A stretch of DNA of 64,000 nucleotides from Jacaranda mimosifolia (taxonomy: Eukaryota; Streptophyta; Magnoliopsida; Lamiales; Bignoniaceae): assembly GCA_018894105.1 (NCBI GenBank), contig CM032129.1:28599468-28663467 (forward strand), read 5' to 3'. How positions within the stretch are numbered: position 1 is the first letter of the stretch; every line of letters begins with the position of its first letter. Below the pieces are notes generated by a model. It was not told where the DNA came from and ran no database searches. It was given only the letters and a program-made list of their open reading frames with translations. The translations under genes were made by a program, and so were the position numbers. Below are positions 61,693 to 64,000 of this stretch, in pieces.

Positions 61693-63363
61693 TAGGGTTG
61701 TACATTCAGTTTTAACCGATCGAACCGAACGGTTCGGTCAATTAACCAAAAATTTTGATTTTTCCAAACGCAGAACCGAAACCAAACTGAACAGTGTTCA
61801 ATTCGGTTTGATTTTTAATTGAACATGATCAGCTCATTCGGTTTCGGTTTTTAACCGAAACCAAACCGCTTTTTTTTTTTTTTTTTGGGTTTTTTTTGAT
61901 TTTTTCGGTTTCGATTAAAATCGAACTGGAAGAAAATGTTATGAAAGTTTGTCTGACAAAAGTAAGCTAGTTTGATTAAAAATTTGAATTGGGTAACTTA
62001 TTCTTTTAGTACCAAAAAAATTATTTGATAAAAGTATATTGATAAAAATATTTATTTTTAGGTGAAAAAATTGATTTAGATTACTTTTTTTTCTATATTG
62101 AAAATATTTGTTTTGATAAAATTATAATTTATCTATTCTAAACAAATACATTTAAAATATTAAAAAATTTAGAAGATAAATAAATAATTTAATTATTTTA
62201 TGTTATAAAAATTTTAGTATACACATTAAGTATGTTAAAATTGCTAGCTTATAATCGTCAAGGCAGATGCACGCGATTTTTGTATATTCAAACCTTAACT
62301 GCTAAGATCGAATAGCGTAAATCTTAAACTCAATCTACTAAAGTTAAATAGCTAATTGATCCAATGACATCATAATATAGATTGCGGATTTGTAAATTTT
62401 GTAAAAAATACAATTATAACCTTATTAAATCATCATTTCTAAAAGATAATTATAAAATGTTGATAAAATTTGTATCCAAATTATCCTTTTTATGTTGAAT
62501 TCTCCAATTTATCCTTCAAACTATATTATCAATTTTTGTTGTTGAAATAATTAAAAGGACAAATTATGTAAATGAACAAAAATAACTTCTATTTTAGATA
62601 CAAAATGGTCTTTGTTTTTATAATAATATAGATAAAATCTTTATTAATCAACAGATACAATATACTACTAGTACTACCACAAGAATAGCCGAATAAGATT
62701 CAATCCCTTATCCCTTAGTTTGCAATTTAAGTTGAAATTTCAATTTTGCTCATCAACATACCCTACAATATATATAAGTTTAATTAATTAATTAATTTTC
62801 TTTTAATATAACATTTTTTGCTGTTTAAATCATAATCATCTGTTTTTTTATATGTAATGTATATTAGTTCATATAATAAAAAAAGTATGCAATTGGACCA
62901 TTTGAGTTTAGAAAAATATATCTTTTTTTTTTCTCTTTGTATTATAACTATTCATGTTTTTATATGTCATATATTAATATCTATATTATTTATAAAACAT
63001 AGGGTTTTTAATAACTATTTTGATATATTATTTACTTCTTTTTTCTCAATTGTTTAACTTTATCAAAAAGAAAAAATTATTTATCCCAAAAATTAAAAAA
63101 TACATTAACATTTACATTATTTAAAAAATTATATTTATTTATCTTAGACTTAAAAAATTTAATAAAAAATGTGAAATAAAACTTAAACTAGTAGTGATTG
63201 AATAATAAAATTTTGTATATAAAAAAAAAGTTTTGATTTTTTCGGTTTTTCGGTTCGGTTTCGGTTAACCAAATAAAAAAATCGAAAAAATCAAAAACCA
63301 AATTTTTTTTAAATGAAAAACTGAAAAGTTTGGTTCGGTTTCGGTTTTTTTTTAACACCCCTA
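61693..63363. mobile_element. Non-autonomous hAT element nested in the solo LTR
   Basis: A 1671-base element flanked by the perfect 8-bp direct repeat CTGTTAAG (61685-61692 and 63364-63371). The ends read TAGGGTTGTACATTC and, reverse-complemented, TAGGGGTGTTAAAA. The subterminal regions carry many GGTTCGGTTTCGGTTT words on the right and AACCGAAACCAAACCG on the left, in inverted order. The core is very AT-rich and has no transposase. It inserted after the LTR did. Confidence 0.88.
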
Positions 63364-63632
63364 CTGTTAAGTTTGAAATTCCGCTGCTTCTGATAAGTTG
63401 AATTTGAGACTTTGTGGCATGTATTTAGTATATGTACTGTATGTTACAGGATTGTTTAAGATTTGAATGTATTGTCTTATGACATGTTTGTTTAAGTTGG
63501 AATCATCTGCTATTTCTGATAAGCTTGAAATGTTTGATTATGGGCTATTGATTGAATTATAGGTTCAATTTAAAATTGAACTAAGTGGCGCTTCAACTTA
63601 GGTGCTATCCTAAGTGGGGGCGTTACAGCATA

Positions 63633-64000
63633 AGTGATATTTACATATACTTTATATATAAGTGTGTGAATTATGAAATATTGTAGTTAATACATAAACA
63701 TATGCTTGTCCATAAATGTGTTTATATATTTATTTTGGGTGCACAAGAAATATTTAACTATGAATACAAATATATTAATTAATGTGTACTATACAATATT
63801 ATATTAATAAAGGTTAAAATCAATTATAAGCTATATCAAACATATTGAAATACGTAATTTTTGCACAGAAATATAAAAATTGTTATATGATATTAATTAT
63901 ATGATAATAAATATTTACTACATATATAGAGATATGTAGAAACATTTAATAAAATGTATTATATTTAAATAAATATTTTAAAATATTTTTTTGTGGCGAT
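63633..64000. other. AT-rich end of the window
   Basis: AT-rich sequence with many ATATAT words after the solo LTR. I see no gene, no repeat end and no structure. Confidence 0.5.

Larger units (their letters stand above)
58739..63627. mobile_element. Solo LTR of a large Ty3/gypsy-type retrotransposon
   Basis: The segment starts TGTAACAACC and ends GGGGGCGTTACA, i.e. TG...CA with the inverted TGTAAC/GTTACA ends found in Tekay/Del-type chromovirus LTRs. The perfect 5-bp direct repeat GCATA lies at 58734-58738 and 63628-63632. There is no internal region, primer-binding site or gag-pol, so this is a solo LTR. Without the nested hAT element (1671 bases plus duplication) it is ~3.2 kb, large but known for such lineages. 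A TATA-like TTTATATATATAGG near 59090 may be the LTR promoter. Short frames inside (59029-59713, 60643) are not genes. Confidence 0.82.

Noticed and set aside
58739..63627. Complete LTR retrotransposon
   Set aside because: There is only one LTR-like unit, directly flanked by the GCATA duplication, and no gag-pol frame or primer-binding site.

Overview
The window is nuclear DNA of a flowering plant, almost certainly a eudicot. It shows AT-rich intergenic DNA, GT-AG introns, plant-specific families (PPR-SMR, TPD1-like, CASP-like, Agenet/Tudor-like, DUF761) and typical plant transposons. Gene order helps: SVR7-like PPR, ADA2b, NAR1/GOLLUM and a CASP-like 2B gene follow one another as I remember them around Arabidopsis At4g16390-At4g16442. 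The species cannot be fixed from the sequence; an asterid such as a member of Lamiales is only a guess.

Layout. 1-2088 (+): intronless chloroplast PPR-SMR gene, cut at its 5' end by the window edge. 3084-3482 (+): small MGNC-starting protein. 5760-6038 (+): 92-residue two-helix membrane protein. 9509-10294 (-): DUF4408/DUF761-type membrane protein with a long acidic run. 13675-15728 (+): three-exon TPD1-like secreted ligand. 20403-23680 (+): four-exon Agenet/Tudor-like protein. 25003-32753 (-): thirteen-exon ADA2b coactivator. 35421-42160: a Mutator-like element whose transposase keeps only its two ends, the middle being four families of tandem repeats. 42577-45002 (+): five-exon coiled-coil protein. 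46959-50226 (-): eleven-exon NAR1/GOLLUM Fe-S protein. 55374-57029 (-): three-exon CASP-like protein. 58739-63627: a large solo LTR with 5-bp target duplications, with a hAT element nested in it.

Exon structures were built by hand from GT/AG sites, reading-frame phase and family resemblance; all modelled multi-exon genes close in frame. The genes are independent housekeeping or developmental loci in a conserved block, not an operon or a single pathway. ADA2b (histone acetylation), NAR1 (cytosolic Fe-S assembly) and the PPR-SMR protein (chloroplast RNA) act in different compartments.

The gaps between genes are full of small non-autonomous DNA transposons. Several have exact or near-exact 8-bp target-site duplications that can be read by eye: 27781-28332 in an ADA2b intron, 51514-52098, 52856-53408 and 61693-63363. 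SINE-like copies, microsatellites and short tandem duplications make up much of the rest. I found no CRISPR array, rRNA, tRNA or prokaryotic system. The most unusual structure is the hollowed-out Mutator-like element with its GTAC-rich arrays.
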